From contig OX595985.1 in the NCBI GenBank assembly GCA_951394045.1, positions 2,852,001-2,916,000 of the forward strand: DNA of 64,000 nt. The letters are read 5' to 3'. A program made the translations under genes and the position numbers. The notes beneath the pieces were generated by a model. That model ran no database searches. It was not told the origin of the DNA and was given only the letters and a program-made list of their open reading frames with translations. The DNA is from Nitzschia sp. DOCU1. Its lineage: Eukaryota; Bacillariophyta; Bacillariophyceae; Bacillariales; Bacillariaceae. This document shows, one piece after another, positions 50,301-60,146 of this stretch (positions are counted from its first letter, which is position 1; every line of letters starts with the position of its first letter).

Positions 50301-52570
50301 ATTCGGTCATCCGTTTCCTTTCGTAAAGAGACCATCACTTCTTTCTGGGCTTCTGAAGCACGGTCTTGCTGCTGCTTCATTTCCTCCGCGAACTTTGCAG
50401 TCAGTTCTTGGAGTCTTGCTTCGTGTGCACTCAGAAGTTGGGCCTTTTCATTCTCAAAGCTCGACGACAACTTGGTCTGATCAGCCTTGAACTGTTCTTC
50501 AATCTCATGTCTCAACTTAGCCAGTTTGCCTTCGTAGGCTGTCTGCTGATCCTTGGAAACCTGCGCCGTAGCAGCCTGTACACGCTCAAGCGCTTGGGTC
50601 TCCAAGTCTTTTTTCAAGGACTCCATCGCCGCGGAATGGTCGGCTTTCATCTGTTCGATGCGCTGTTGAGCCGCTTCCAGCTCCCCGGACGATGCCGTAG
50701 CAGAACTTAATACATCGGATGCTTTCTGCTCGGCTTGCGCGATCTTCTTGGCGTTTTCTTCCACGAACTGTGCCATGGCAGTTGCGTGTTCCTTGAGTTT
50801 TTCCTCCAATAAAGCCTGGTGCTTGGTATTGGCTTCTTCAACAGCCTTTTTCATCGCTTCCTGTGCTTCGCGTTTGGCTTCCTCGACAGCCTTGGCTTGC
50901 TGTTCCATTGCGGATTCTTGAAACTTTTTCGCCTGTGCTGCAAATTTCTCCTTGAGACCCTTGACTTCATCCGACTGCCCCGATTGCGCTTCGCTCTTCA
51001 CCCTGGCAATCTCTGCTTGATGAGTCTGTTCGAGTTGAGAACGCAGTTGAGCCATGCGCGTCTCCATGTCCTGCTGAAAGTATGCCGCCAATTGATCTTT
51101 TTCAGCTTGTGCCTCTGCTTTGACTCGCTCCATCTGTTCCGTCGATGCCTTGGATAATTCAGCACGAAGACGTTCCAACTCAGCCGCTTGATTTTGCTGC
51201 AGCGTTGCTTTCTCCGACTCGAATTGTAAAGTCAATTCGGCCCGAAGCCTTTTGGTTTCCTCTTCCACTTGCAGAGACGATTGCCCTTTGGAAGCTTGTT
51301 GATATTGAGATTTGAGCTTTTCCTCGCTTGCTTTGGCCTTGGCCTCCAAATTCTTTTTCAAGTCTGCTACCTCGGTCTTAAGTTGTTGTTGCAAAGCCTT
51401 GAGTTGATTCTGTGCGGCATCGAGACGGGCGGAGGAATCCACCTCTGCATTCTCCATCTTGCGAATCTTGAGCATGGCTTCTTCCATTTGTTTGGCGGAA
51501 GACTGCCGTATTTGCTCCAGTTCATCCTCGTGTTCTTTCCCTTGATTGTTCATGGTCGTCAAGAGTTTGTTGATTTGGAATTCTGTATCCTTGGCAGCCT
51601 GTTCTGTCAACTCTTGCTTTAAGCGCTGCAATTCCTCTGCATGTTTTTGCTCCAACTCTTGCCGAACCTTGGTCACATCTTCGGCTGATGACGATGACAA
51701 TTGTAGTTCGGCTTGTACTTGAGCACGCGTTTCCTTTTTGACCTTTTCCAATTCCGCGGCACGCGCCGTTGCGACTTTTTTCTTGAAGGTTTGCAGCTGA
51801 GTGGCGGCTGCTTGTTTCAATTTGTTCAATTCTTCCTCGTGACGGGCTTTCAAGGCGTCGATTTCGCTTGAATTGACATCCCCCGCTGGCGTTAAAGGTG
51901 CTGCCGCTGAATGTTGCTGCCCCCTGATTTGGGCAATCTCTCTGGCATGTTCGCTAGTCAACTGTTCTTTCATGGCTGCCATGGCCCGATCATGTTCCTG
52001 TTGAAGCTGTTCTCGAAGTGCCATGGTGTTATCTACTGTAGATGTAGATGGATTGGTTCCCCCATTATTATTATTCGATTGCAACGCTTTCATTTGCTGT
52101 TGCAACGACTCGAGTTGTGCCTTGTGTTGCTGATCCTTGATTTTCCATAACGCCAGTAATTGTTCGGCTTGGGGTTTCTCGGGATCCAACGACGACATAT
52201 CCATTCCCTCTAAAACTTGTGTTTGCAAAATGTCCATTAATTTGTCCCGTTCTTGTTCCGCAGCTTGTGCCTTTTCCGCCAATTGCGTCCGTAACAAACT
52301 CAATGCCTTGACTCGTTTATTCATCTTTTGCAAGACTTCTACTAATTCTTCTCGACTTGCATTGGCGACGGAACTGGCTGGCTTTTCAGGCGTCGCAGCA
52401 GCCACCATGGCAGCCTTGGTATTGGCGGCTTCCAATACCTTGGCATTCATATCATTGACCGACGTGGCGACATTGTTTCCAATCTCCTTGGCTTTGGCTT
52501 GGAGCGTGGCTAAACCCGCGCCAAGTAATCGACCAGCAAAGGGATTTGTGGTAGTTGGAGTCTTAGTCAT
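47354..52570 (-). CDS. GRIP-domain golgin, ~1738-residue coiled coil
   Basis: A very long protein, almost entirely heptad coiled coil (Glu/Lys/Gln/Ala-rich with repeated K-E-E-x-x-A-x-L type units). The preferred start is the ATG at 52570 (MTKTPTTTNPFAGRL), four codons inside a longer frame. The N-terminal ~60 residues include an amphipathic AGLATLQAKAKEIGNNVATS, then the rod. Near residues 1590-1640 sits a GRIP domain (VNMDYLKSIVVQYLSKPPGT then ERAALLPVLATLLQFD) with the invariant Tyr that contacts Arl1-GTP and recruits golgins to the trans-Golgi. A Gly/Ser/Pro-rich tail of ~100 residues follows and is unusual because GRIP domains are normally terminal. Role: vesicle tether at the trans-Golgi network. 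The GRIP call fits the motif order YLK...VV...FL...L-L-P-V-L...L. Confidence 0.88.
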   Translation of the reverse strand: MTKTPTTTNPFAGRLLGAGLATLQAKAKEIGNNVATSVNDMNAKVLEAANTKAAMVAAATPEKPASSVANASREELVEVLQKMNKRVKALSLLRTQLAEKAQAAEQERDKLMDILQTQVLEGMDMSSLDPEKPQAEQLLALWKIKDQQHKAQLESLQQQMKALQSNNNNGGTNPSTSTVDNTMALREQLQQEHDRAMAAMKEQLTSEHAREIAQIRGQQHSAAAPLTPAGDVNSSEIDALKARHEEELNKLKQAAATQLQTFKKKVATARAAELEKVKKETRAQVQAELQLSSSSAEDVTKVRQELEQKHAEELQRLKQELTEQAAKDTEFQINKLLTTMNNQGKEHEDELEQIRQSSAKQMEEAMLKIRKMENAEVDSSARLDAAQNQLKALQQQLKTEVADLKKNLEAKAKASEEKLKSQYQQASKGQSSLQVEEETKRLRAELTLQFESEKATLQQNQAAELERLRAELSKASTEQMERVKAEAQAEKDQLAAYFQQDMETRMAQLRSQLEQTHQAEIARVKSEAQSGQSDEVKGLKEKFAAQAKKFQESAMEQQAKAVEEAKREAQEAMKKAVEEANTKHQALLEEKLKEHATAMAQFVEENAKKIAQAEQKASDVLSSATASSGELEAAQQRIEQMKADHSAAMESLKKDLETQALERVQAATAQVSKDQQTAYEGKLAKLRHEIEEQFKADQTKLSSSFENEKAQLLSAHEARLQELTAKFAEEMKQQQDRASEAQKEVMVSLRKETDDRIAQETAALDRAKNAELEKVKQEATIALSKAQSEAKALSLQEIQSLKSSYEEKLAALQGSSTRTSEDLRSALEREQGLKGQVEQLQSRLTSLNDEKEAIMQAAKSGEESKNNVLEESLAKQRASFEQMLNDQKKRHEEHVERLESSIVELSSAREEATRLQDVSSQRSNQIAQLEKALEETKVLLQQELHSKTELQTNALKLQDVEKELKKTLEDREASLGASQSEIESLKKGIDDLQRSAEAANKASGDEAVQITQQVGALQEKLLATENAMNAMKAEHDLESQSFRDANDKLREQLASASSSSALEARIVELEKMLVAKDSTLSDAKNSYEVELSELRNKVASLETERGMFDTKLNEVSTKAQLDLKDKEDEMNSVIEKLKEEHAAAMTKRQEEFASSRGDLERDVGESAESRLKEEMERESQKHAKEIENLKSMMADHVDKMKAQFVEKLSAEREKFKTEQEEAEKKDKKREEQLAKLASQLKAVSEAAKKEREEKVNLQQSMKTEVGKRQKLAKEMGNLKKLLDEAKQESAASIAKEQEALKETNEKLASQLKATLEDRNNNANKVEELTGKLEALTNNLNSMAEDIKKKDEALYQAEKQKLKLDSSENEVAELRKQINKLKLELTKNSQLANRLQSEKDASERNHGQRTALMGMLEGQLAEVNEKNAEANAKLEAALYDLSQKDEILNSLEERLKETQAALADAQRQSKEASESLAQTQKGAAKKNTMLVQSLQRELQQLQQSTARKSAAAQKLIQEREAECAALRETNKKLQQEVDKGSLSDRKIFELAELQSNRESAQMTEIEVRDKAIERLKHALLDRDGDLASAEKAIQDVESQVEELGRVKRREDVNMDYLKSIVVQYLSKPPGTSERAALLPVLATLLQFDANDYRMIEEGKKNLSWWGTVEPKMIGGAGANTSDFSSALGDLAYYLGGATPAQSSSNGSVPVAPPASAEISISSTVAKPTGGGGRTTSLQF

Positions 52571-53225
52571 AACAAAAAGCAATTCACAAGGGAGAGTCAG
52601 ATCATGCAGTGGTCAAATAACATATTCCTGAGGCCGTCCAGGCCGTGAATCGTGCCAGTCTCACCTCATCCGACATAGTTCAGGAAAGATATTAACAGCA
52701 GTAAGTTAATTTGCTCGTCAAGAACTACAGGAACAGTTGAATCAAGTACTATACTATACGCCCCCTGTACGTTCCACAAGCAGGGTGATTAGCTTCGCTA
52801 CAGCAGTGACTGTCGTGTAAATGACACTTGCGGTAACGGGCGAGAAAATAAAAAAGTGCGGCGCCATCCTCGCCATGGTCATCGGCTTCACCAAACGGCT
52901 ATGATAGCACGATGAATGACGCCGACAAAGCGCAGTGCGAGCCTGCAGAGTGCACGACAGCAGGACAGACGTGGTGTGCATGCGCACAGTATCGTACTGT
53001 GTCGATGTGTACTACTCAATGTACTTTCGAACACTTCGACTGCAAGCTCCTCCATCCGACCACAAAAACTCCGAAGGACGTCAGGACGATGACGGAAATT
53101 AAAACCTTCTGTTTTAAAGCCCATTCGACCCGTCAATCAACGCAACTCTTACAAATTCTGCACGCATCTCAAAGCCCTACCTACCTAGCGGATCTAGGGT
53201 TAGTTATAAATAATCGGTCATTCCA
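52571..53225. other. Divergent intergenic region
   Basis: 655 bases between the golgin and the RRM-like gene, probably a bidirectional promoter. Overlapping frames near 52888-53304 on both strands lack domains. Confidence 0.4.
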
Positions 53226-54356
53226 ATGGCGGCTTTACCATCGTTGCGAACAACGACGATGCGGCTGGGAGTCTCATTCTTCTTTCGACGTTGGCCGGGG
53301 GTAGCGCATCGGCTACGATCTGGAATCGCTTCTTCGGGAACGGCCACGGAATCGTCCATGCAGTCAATTCATCATCATTGCAGGGTCTTTTCGTCGCAAC
53401 CCAGTCATCAACGCCGGCATTCACGTTTTGGTCAAGAACAGAAGCAGCAGCAACATCAGCAGCAGCAGCAACAACAACAACATGAGCGAAAGAATACCCC
53501 ACAGCGCCATGATAAAAAGGCTACTACAAACGATGGAGAAGGAACACGCCCAAGCCAAGACGTGCCCACCTTGTCACTGCAAGATGTACGTTTACCTTGT
53601 GCCCAGCATTTGGACCCTACAGGAAACGTTTTGCCCACGAGCGATTGGATTCACATTAATGGAACACTTCCAGTAGGATCACTTCCACAGATTTTGCAGT
53701 TTGCCAACAAACTATTGCTGGAAGAAGCCCAAAAGGGAATCATTGATTTGGATGCCGAATGGAATCCCATTCAAGATCCACATGTACCACTGGTGTCTCT
53801 GGATGACCTAGCTGCCGAAGGATATGCTGACAACAATGATTCACTGGCGTCACCGTGGATTCAGGCTGCTCATGTGGTGCTGTCTCCCTTTGGTAGACCC
53901 AATGGCTGGCATTTGAAACTTGCCAATCGCTCTTTAGTGTATGCTATCCTTGCCCGATCCGAGCAAGAATATTTACAGGTCAATTGGAAAACGGTTCAAG
54001 TGCAAGAGTATCATTACTCTAAAGAACGTTGGGAGCGTGAGGATCCAGCCTTTTGGCAAGGCTTGATTGTGGATGATTCCATGGTACGCATGGAAAATTG
54101 TCCACCCGACATGAGATCCGACTATGTGCGGTACATTTTGAGTCGTTACGATTTGGCCCATGTGGGCAACACTGTCATCAAGTGGAAGGGCAAGACCAAT
54201 GATGGCTTGGCAGCCCCACTCATGTATGTAGTTCGATTTGCGGATAGTTCTTGGGCACGAGCGGCAGTACGAGAGTTTCAATCCACAGTCATCAATGGCA
54301 AGGAAATTCGACTGGTACAATATCCAAAGCAAATACGATATCAAGGCGACTCCTAA
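53226..54356 (+). CDS. RRM-like protein with organellar presequence and poly-Gln
   Basis: 376 residues. The N-terminus is basic and Ser/Arg-rich with few acids (residues 1-60), as in mitochondrial presequences, followed by a Gln/His run (residues ~72-90). The middle (~140-260) contains alternating strands with motifs SDWIHINGTLPVGS and GRPNGWHLKLANRSLVYAIL. The C-terminal ~100 residues (SDYVRYILSRYDL then MYVVRFADSSWARAAVREFQ and INGKEIRLVQYP) have the beta-alpha-beta pattern and terminal R-L-V-Q-Y-P strand of an RNA-recognition motif, although the RNP aromatic residues are not standard. A role in organellar RNA metabolism is plausible. Repeats of Gln are encoded by CAG/CAA and may vary in length. 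Confidence 0.58.
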   Translation: MAALPSLRTTTMRLGVSFFFRRWPGVAHRLRSGIASSGTATESSMQSIHHHCRVFSSQPSHQRRHSRFGQEQKQQQHQQQQQQQQHERKNTPQRHDKKATTNDGEGTRPSQDVPTLSLQDVRLPCAQHLDPTGNVLPTSDWIHINGTLPVGSLPQILQFANKLLLEEAQKGIIDLDAEWNPIQDPHVPLVSLDDLAAEGYADNNDSLASPWIQAAHVVLSPFGRPNGWHLKLANRSLVYAILARSEQEYLQVNWKTVQVQEYHYSKERWEREDPAFWQGLIVDDSMVRMENCPPDMRSDYVRYILSRYDLAHVGNTVIKWKGKTNDGLAAPLMYVVRFADSSWARAAVREFQSTVINGKEIRLVQYPKQIRYQGDS

Positions 54357-54656
54357 TAATTCACTGTGAGAAACTTCACAACAGCAGTTGCAATCAACTT
54401 CTATTAATAGAGAGCCCTGTTGCTTTCAATAATGTTAATAACTCTTTCTTCAGCTCAATCTGATTATTTTACCACTTGCGAGTGGCGATCAGATGTACGT
54501 GGTCTCTGAACGCCGTCAAGACGTTCACATACACTTGCCAACGAATCTAGACTATATCGGTGCTGTTTGAAACGTTTATAGCTGGTCTATGCTTAAATTA
54601 TTCTATTGGTTGGGTGAGGCAGCACTGCTACTGTATGGTGACTACTCGTACTGTTT
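54357..54656. other. Intergenic, no gene seen
   Basis: 300 bases between convergent genes; AT-rich 3' ends. No feature seen. Confidence 0.4.
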
Positions 54657-55886
54657 CTACTTTTTGAGAATGACGGCGTTTTTAATGCCTATCCGATTCT
54701 CAAACCAGATTCCGTTGCGGGTTGGGCTTGTTTCCAGCCTCTTGACGGTATCAAAGCCAGAAACGATTTTGCCAAAGCAAGGATCACCAACGTGAATTTC
54801 CGTGTTATCTTCCGTGTTGATATAGAAGGAAGGAGTTCCATCGGCGGCAAAGCCTACCGTTAATGGCTTGTGCGGATACTCGTGAGAATACTCCCGAAAG
54901 GCAACGCTCTCCAAACCGCTATCGGTAAAGGCTTGCGCCTTGTCTTGCGCGGGGGAGCCGTCGTATGGTAGAGGTGCGGCTTTGATCACGTGTAGCGCAT
55001 TGAGAATAAAGGAACACCCGTTCAAGAGTCCGGCCGATGCCATCTCCAAGAAGGTATAGACTGAATGGGGCATGACGTCGAGAGGGGCCATTTCTATCAC
55101 GAATTTGGTAGGTCCCGCGAGATGTCCAGGGAATACAAGCTCAATTTCCACTCGATGCGGACCAGGACCATATTTGTCTATTGCGTCCCGTTTGCTGATT
55201 TCGCTGACCTGTTCCTTCAACTTTTGAGCTCGATTGGCGGCCAGCTTGAGCTTACGCTGAATAGCACTGACTTCCTGAACCATCTTTGGATTGGTGAACA
55301 ACGCTGCTTGATCCATAATCTTTTGCTCTTCTTCCAAATCTTCCCTTTTCTGCTCGATAGCGTCCAACGCTGCCAATTCTCGTTCTAAGAGCCGAACGTC
55401 CTTCTGTGCATTTTGCATCTGAGACTGAAGTTTTGCCGAAAAGGCTACTAACCGGTCTCCTTCTTCCAAAGCCATTTTCAATGTAGATCGAGACGATGAA
55501 TAAATGCACAAGCCTAGCAGCGAGAACGCTACAACCGTAAAAGAAAAGGTCGACTTGCGCTTCTTTGCTGTAAAGACCAGTGTGTTCTTTCCGTGACCGA
55601 GATCGTCCGCTAGTCCACTTTGAGGATTCGAGGCCGACGCCGGGGTCCAGCTGGGCAAACTACCGCTGTCGTCGCTGTATTTACTTCCAGTGTTGCTTCC
55701 CGGACTCCAAAAGTTGTTACTGCCGACTCGAGGAAATGTCTTTCTTGCGGGTGTTCGGTGGTGATCTGCAGAGTCATCGTCGTCGGCAAAATCATGGCTC
55801 GCTTGCAGGGGGAGGAGGAACTGATCGTCTTCGTTAGATTGATGATGATCCATGCTTCTATAATTCCAGTTGGATCTTGCCACCAT
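54657..55886 (-). CDS. Membrane-anchored degenerate cyclophilin-like protein
   Basis: 409 residues. The cytoplasmic N-terminus (~120 residues) is hydrophilic, with one transmembrane segment at ~133-150 (STFSFTVVAFSLLGLCIYSS) giving type II topology. Next is a coiled coil of ~100 residues (ALEEGDRLVAFSAKLQSQMQ to RAQKLKEQVSEI). The C-terminal ~165 residues have the cyclophilin framework: RVEIELVFPG, FVIEMAPLDVMPHSVYTFLE, LTVGFAADGTPSFYINTEDN, GDPCFGKIVSGFDTVKRLE. The catalytic Arg-bearing F-H-R-V-I segment is replaced by C-S-F-I-L-N-A-L-H-V-I-K, and the G-x-G-x-x-M-A block is absent, so isomerase activity is unlikely. Such pseudo-cyclophilins are frequent in stramenopiles. Start may alternatively be Met12 (55853). 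Confidence 0.75.
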   Translation of the reverse strand: MVARSNWNYRSMDHHQSNEDDQFLLPLQASHDFADDDDSADHHRTPARKTFPRVGSNNFWSPGSNTGSKYSDDSGSLPSWTPASASNPQSGLADDLGHGKNTLVFTAKKRKSTFSFTVVAFSLLGLCIYSSSRSTLKMALEEGDRLVAFSAKLQSQMQNAQKDVRLLERELAALDAIEQKREDLEEEQKIMDQAALFTNPKMVQEVSAIQRKLKLAANRAQKLKEQVSEISKRDAIDKYGPGPHRVEIELVFPGHLAGPTKFVIEMAPLDVMPHSVYTFLEMASAGLLNGCSFILNALHVIKAAPLPYDGSPAQDKAQAFTDSGLESVAFREYSHEYPHKPLTVGFAADGTPSFYINTEDNTEIHVGDPCFGKIVSGFDTVKRLETSPTRNGIWFENRIGIKNAVILKK

Positions 55887-56683
55887 GCTCGTTTCAAGAC
55901 CACAATGTTATTTTCTGGGTATATCCAAGTCGAGAATCACTCGATTGTCAAAGTCTTTTTTCGCTGTTCTCGTTCCTCCGACAAACTGAAAGAAAATAGA
56001 AATCGGAAGAAAGCGACAAGGTACAGTGCAAAGTCACCGTTCCAAGGATTGCAAAGCGATAAGATATTGAAGTATACTTGCCCTCCCGCTTCTTGGGTGG
56101 TGCTGATGCTGTTGTTGTTGCAGATGAAGGACTCTTCAACTCGAAGGGTCATGGTTCTGTGGTCTTGCCGCTCTCCACCTTCCTCCACACAATACACGAA
56201 AAGGCGCTTGACGACGCATACACCCCGCCCCCGCCACGACCGACTTCACAACGGGTCACAATGAATGCATGAGGTTCAGAAACAATTGCCCTTGTGTTCG
56301 ATGTGACGTTAAAATACATAAGCTAGTCTTCTAATTTATAAGCCCTTGTGACAATAAAATTCTTCCGAAAGTCTCTTGGGACTTGAGAAAAGTAATGGCC
56401 GACAGGCGTACGCTGAAATATGCCCGCTCCTCCCTATTCCTTCCGCGTCTGGCCGCTCATCCGTACCTGGTACTGGTGGCTGAAGAAATCGCGCACAGAA
56501 GAAACGAGCGAAGGATCTACGACCAACATATGTGCCTTTCGATGATCTTCTTGCTCCTACATGGGATGTGAGATTCCCACCATTGTCGACATTGCCTATC
56601 GCCGACATTCACTCCAGCACCCGGAGCCTTGCTTCCACTCCAGCACCCGGAGCCTTGCTTCCACACAATCCTACCTGACCAAG
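55887..56683. other. Divergent intergenic region with 25-base tandem duplication
   Basis: Contains promoter space for the cyclophilin-like and C2 genes. TCCAGCACCCGGAGCCTTGC is duplicated in tandem around 56612-56660 (period ~27). In the C2 gene the frame is open upstream to an ATG at 56561, but that stretch carries this duplication and has no domain, so the start at 56684 is used. Confidence 0.55.
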
Positions 56684-57205
56684 ATGTCAAGCTTGTACCG
56701 TATCAAAGTTCGCGTAAAGGAAGGGCGGGACTTGGTTGCAAAGGACCGCGATCTACTTGGGCGCAAGACGACCTCTGATCCGTACGTCGAGCTCTACTTT
56801 GGCAGCCGCCGCATCGGGAAAACGCCAGTCATTGAAAAGTCGCTCAATCCAGCGTGGGAAGACGCCACCTTTGATTGGGTGGTTGGTTTTGGTACTCTGG
56901 ACAGAAAACGGAGTGTCGAGCTAAGGATTTGGGACAGGGATATACTCACCGCCGACGACCCAATGGGCAATGTATTCATTCCTTTCCCTGACGCTCCGTG
57001 CCGCGTCGAGAAATGGTACCCAGTAAATTGTGGGGTAGGAAGCTACCGGTGCCCGAATGCGACTGGGAAAATGTTGGTGGCAGTTTCCATTACGCCGGCA
57101 CGAATTTCTGAAATTGACGGGCAAACCTGCATGAGTTCCGGATTCTATGCTGCACCTAGCGAAAGTTCGGGATTCCATGCTTCGGATGAGATTTTGAAAT
57201 CTTGA
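56684..57205 (+). CDS. Single C2-domain protein
   Basis: 173 residues. Residues 3-130 form one C2 domain: YRIKVRVKEGRDLVAKDRDL, TTSDPYVELYFGSRRIGKTP, SLNPAWEDATFDWVV, SVELRIWDRDILTADDPMGN. Asp residues in DRDLLGRKTTSDPY and W-D-R-D..TADD supply the usual Ca2+ loops, so Ca2+-dependent phospholipid binding is expected. A short tail (SSGFYAAPSESSGFHASDEI) contains a partial repeat of S-S-G-F-[YH]-A. The upstream in-frame ATG at 56561 adds 41 residues and cannot be excluded. No other domain; stand-alone C2 proteins act in membrane recruitment or signalling. Confidence 0.85.
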   Translation: MSSLYRIKVRVKEGRDLVAKDRDLLGRKTTSDPYVELYFGSRRIGKTPVIEKSLNPAWEDATFDWVVGFGTLDRKRSVELRIWDRDILTADDPMGNVFIPFPDAPCRVEKWYPVNCGVGSYRCPNATGKMLVAVSITPARISEIDGQTCMSSGFYAAPSESSGFHASDEILKS

Positions 57206-58485
57206 CGAAATATTCAGCAAGATGGCTTACAGCCTGCATTTGGAGCTTAAGCGTCAGGTGGCAAAATGGCAAATCCGGAGGAAATACAGGACTGGAAGAC
57301 CTGGTCACCGATGAAGTTAGCCAGAGTCCATTCTTAAGGCGGGCAATACCAGTTTTCGTTGGTTGAGGGAATTTGAGCTATCGCGCACAAGGTCATCATG
57401 ACTACATCAAGGTACGCGTAGTGTTCTCCAAGAATGGTTGCTGCCTCTGTGATCCATGTTCGGATGATGCTCCGCGCGGCGGCAGTCGCGGTCTCTTCTG
57501 GACTGAGATTATGAGGATTAAGTGATCGTCATAGCACCTTATAGATAAGAAAAGTTTGAGGTCGCCTTCTACGGACATTTACGAACATAGGTAGCAGCAG
57601 TGACGTGCTGCTGTCTATTGTTTCTAGAGATTCGAGTTGCCTCGGCCGAGCACACGGCCTCAATAAAACCTCCAGCTTTATACAGGTAGCCCGGCATATC
57701 AATGACTGCATTCGATTGGACGGATAGAATAGACAACTTATTGATTTCGCTTGAAAGGCGAAAATGAGATCCTTGCCCCAGCCCAGCCAGCAGCGTTTGC
57801 ACCTGGCATCCGCAGTTATTATAGCACTCATAGATAGCCTAGTATGCCTTTTTGTTTGCTCTCGACTTCTTCTTCTGATCAATGCTTTCAAGAAACATTC
57901 AATACAGGGTACCTTTGTGCCTCTACAGTCCGCCAGATTCTACTGTTGTGTCTCTAGTAGCTAGTATAGCTACATTCGAATACTATTCAAGGCTTCATGT
58001 TATGCAACCACCATAGTACATACATACCACCATATATATGTATCTTGCTTTGCACGAGCACCACCTAAACTTCCGGCAGCCAACAATACCATATGTCTGC
58101 TGACGTCGATATTCGTTGTCGAAAGATCGGGCACGTCAGAAGTTCGTCATCAAAGAACGGAGTATCGTACCAGGTACGGCTTTCGCCAATCAAAACTGCC
58201 TCGGGCGGAGAGGCTAGCCGTACAGAATTCCCGTACAATTGATGGCCAGAGACACGTGGAAGAGAGAAGTTGGCCTCGACAATGAAAAATCAAGATTCCG
58301 TCGTTGGGGATTGTTGAAGTTCCGTCGGCAAAACCATTGCATTCTTCCACGAGGAAAGCACAACAGAGGGTCCAAAGATACGCACATCGATCGGTTGTTG
58401 AGGTTTCGCTCGAAGAAACATCGTTTTGCCGGATCCTCTCACTTTCAGCAACTTCGACGATTAGCAAAGATCCACCCCATCCAAT
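57206..58485. other. Long intergenic region upstream of geranylgeranyl reductase
   Basis: 1.28 kb without a supported gene. The frames at 57529-57964 are short and domain-free. AT-rich motifs (TATATATG near 58035) and GTCTCTAGTAGCTAGTATAGC precede the promoter of the reductase. Confidence 0.4.
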
Positions 58486-60146
58486 ATGAAGTTCACCATC
58501 ATCGCCGTTGCTGGTTTCGCCACCGTTGCGAATGCCTTCAGTCCTTCTGCCTTCATGGGCAAAACCACCGTCTCCAAGAATGCTGTTAAGTCTTCGTCTT
58601 CCTTGGAAATGAAGTACAAGGTCGCCGTTGTCGGCGGAGGACCTTCGGGTGCTTGCGCCGCCGAGATCTTCGCTCAAGAGAAGGGAATTGACACTGTTCT
58701 CTTCGAGCGCAAGCTTGACAACGCCAAGCCATGCGGAGGAGCCATCCCTCTTTGCATGGTCGGAGAGTTCGACATTCCTGAAGCTGTTGTCGACCGCAAG
58801 GTAAGAATTGTTTGCTTTCTTCCGAAATAATTGGCGGAATTCATACTGGGTTTATGTTGCGTGTGGAACTTGAGATGCCCAGTCGGTTCCAAAGAGTAGA
58901 CCTTCCTTGTGCTTGGGGGCCGCTCCGACCTATGCATCGCGACGCGTTCCCATGCAACAGTGTATAGGTCACCCAGTGATCAGGCACTGCCGTAAAAGCA
59001 GACAATTCGATCATTCTTTCATTTCTTCTCACCGCGCTTAATTTTCCGACACTACAGGTTCGCAAGATGAATCTTATCTCCCCCACCGGTGTCGAGGTCG
59101 ACATTGGCGACACTCTGAAGCCCGACGAATACATTGGTATGTGCCGTCGTGAAATTTTGGACAAGTACCTCCGAGACCGAGCCATTGGATACGGAGCTGA
59201 GATTGTGAACGGTTTGGTCACTGCCATTGATGTTCCGGCCGATCACAAGGTTTCGGAAAGTCCGTACACAATTCACTACCAAGAATTCAAGGAGGGATCC
59301 AGCGCCGGTGTGGCCAAGAGCATGGATGTCGATCTTATTATCGGAGCCGATGGTGCCAACTCTCGAGTTGCCAAGGCGATGGACGCCGGCCTTTATAACT
59401 TTGCCATCGCCTTCCAAGAGCGAATCAAGATCTCGGACGAAAAGATGAAGTTCTACGAAGAAATGGCTGAGATGTACGTTGGCGACGATGTTTCTCCCGA
59501 TTTCTACGGATGGGTGTTCCCCAAGTACGACCACGTCGGTGTTGGAACTGGTACCGTTGTTAACCGCCCGGCCATCAAGCAATACCAAAAGGCCATCCGT
59601 GACCGCGCTGGAGACAAGATTGCCGGAGGAAAGATCATCAAGGTCGAGGCCCACCCCATCCCTGAACACTACCGTCCCCGCCGTGTTCAAGGGCGCATGG
59701 CCCTGGTCGGAGATGCCGCCGGATATGTTACCAAGTGCTCTGGAGAGGGTATCTACTTTGCTGCCAAGTCTGGACGCATGGCGGCCGAGGAAATCGTCAG
59801 GCTCATGGACGGAGGCAAGAGACTTCCAACCCAAGCAGAAATCGAGGATACGTACATCAGGAAGTACGACAAGGCCTACGGACCTACTTACGCCGTCTTG
59901 GATATTCTGCAAAAGGTCTTCTACAGCAACAACGGCGCCCGCGAAGCCTTCGTTGAACTTTGCAACTCCAAGTATGTCCAACAAGTGACCTTCGACTCGT
60001 ACTTGTACAAGAGGGTCCAAGGAAACAACCCTCTCGACGACCTCAAGCTCCTTGGAGAGACCATCGGGTGCCTGATCAAGGGATATTCCATTGCCAAGCC
60101 GGACGCTGTGTTCTCCAACCCCGTTGAGAGCCAGAAGCGACTTTAA
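58486..60146 (+). CDS. chlP: Geranylgeranyl diphosphate/chlorophyll reductase, plastid; one intron
   Basis: Exons 58486-58800 and 59058-60146, joined by a 257-base GT-AG intron after D-R-K; 467 residues. The leader is a signal peptide ending A-N-A-F-S-P, a good A-x-A-F plastid motif. The enzyme has the FAD-binding [36 protein letters not shown] and [20 protein letters not shown]. These identify the CHLP/ggr family, which reduces the geranylgeranyl chain to phytyl for chlorophyll a, phylloquinone and tocopherols. The intron includes CTTTCATTTCTTCTCACCG-type pyrimidine tract. Codon use is strongly GC3 and C-biased like highly expressed host genes. All family motifs are present. Confidence 0.94.

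Noticed and set aside
48531..52631. Many plus-strand frames opposite the golgin (for example 48531-48986, 51269-51622)
   Set aside because: Leu/Phe/Ser-rich mirror of Glu/Lys/Gln coiled-coil codons; antisense artefacts.
58239..58589. 116-codon plus-strand frame overlapping the reductase 5' end in another frame
   Set aside because: No domain and overlaps the strongly supported signal peptide of the reductase.
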